From: Undibacterium sp.
GTDB lineage: Bacteria > Pseudomonadota > Gammaproteobacteria > Burkholderiales > Burkholderiaceae_D
Direction of reading: 5' to 3'
Length of the DNA stretch: 64,000 nt
NCBI RefSeq assembly: GCF_030651495.1
Contig: NZ_JAUSFI010000060.1
Location: 1-64,000 of the forward strand
Below are positions 63,890-64,000 of the stretch, one piece after another. Position numbers and translations under genes: made by a program. The number at the start of each line of letters is the position of its first letter. Position 1 is the stretch's first letter. The notes below the pieces were generated by a model. The model was not told the origin of the DNA and did no database searches. It saw only the letters and a list, made by a program, of their open reading frames with translations.

Positions 63890-64000
63890 ATGCAGAATCA
63901 GCAGGATTTCGATAGTTTGATAGGAAAATCAAACTTCAATGAAGATTATTCCAGACGCACGTTTATGCAGACCGCGATAGGGGTCGGCTTTGCCGCAGCT
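63890..64000 (+). CDS. Tat-exported protein, N-terminus only (possibly dienelactone hydrolase)
   Basis: ATG 63890 follows GGAG; 37 codons are open to the window edge. The protein begins MQNQQDFDSLIGKSNF and continues with SRRTFMQTAIGVGFAAA, a classical twin-arginine signal. In Burkholderiales a dienelactone hydrolase family protein starts in a similar way, but the enzyme domain is outside the window. Confidence 0.6.
   Translation, partial: MQNQQDFDSLIGKSNFNEDYSRRTFMQTAIGVGFAAA

Noticed and set aside
1-64000. tRNA, rRNA and riboswitches
   Set aside because: No cloverleaf, rRNA or known riboswitch core was recognised by eye; a covariance search would be needed to exclude small RNAs.

Overview
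The window looks like a betaproteobacterial chromosome of the Burkholderiales, most likely an Oxalobacteraceae relative such as Undibacterium. This is an inference from family resemblance (a mannose-sensitive-haemagglutinin pilus locus, the NemR/NemA pair, the MoxR/DUF58/TgpA operon, a Tat-exported protein at the right edge) and from moderate GC content. No rRNA, tRNA or CRISPR array was seen.

Layout: 1-240 is the end of an insertion sequence that cuts a palindromic repeat. 282-8511 is metabolic and regulatory: a proline-racemase-family epimerase, a divergent pair of type IV pilus ATPase genes, an AraC and a GntR regulator, an enoyl-CoA hydratase and an orphan AAA ATPase. 8644-9585 is the ribosome-assembly GTPase YlqF. 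9780-26464 is a complete leftward MSHA-type pilus/secretion locus in the order E-G-pilin-pilin-C-D-O-P-Q-I-I2-J-K-L-M-N, a permutation of the order I remember from Vibrio and Shewanella. 26522-32854 has an HDAC-like deacetylase, then moxR, a DUF58 gene, tgpA and mltB. 33137-45499 is housekeeping and stress response: a small XRE-like protein, nemR/nemA, a MerR regulator divergent from a copper P-type ATPase, a phosphoesterase, guaC, tcdA, a hemerythrin gene, pdxH and two msrA copies.

The most notable region is 45726-54162, an AT-rich integrative element of about 8.4 kb. It encodes a large serine integrase, an SF3-type helicase/primase with overlapping micro-ORFs, a tandem 12-bp iteron array, a small serine resolvase with res-like repeats, and three envelope-type proteins. 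Its ends share a 13-bp direct repeat. On the element side of each end lies the same 8-bp motif, inverted and exactly 11 bp from a GCATGC core, so both attP and attB can be rebuilt from the sequence. The insertion point overlaps the start codon of a three-gene condensin-like operon (MksF/E/B- or JetA/B/C-like, 54159-58994), so the element has replaced that operon's upstream region. No JetD/MksG nuclease gene follows the operon. The window ends with a second small XRE-like protein, a membrane diguanylate cyclase with a TorT-like periplasmic binding protein, cytidine deaminase and a truncated Tat substrate.

A family of about 70-95-bp intergenic hairpins occurs as four full copies (near 28567, 40916, 44848 and 59733) and one half copy (141). 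Each lies just downstream of stop codons. Arm substitutions are compensated, and the apical stem is conserved, so the family behaves as a structured REP/terminator-like element. A second, unrelated 102-bp inverted-repeat element lies at 8539-8640.
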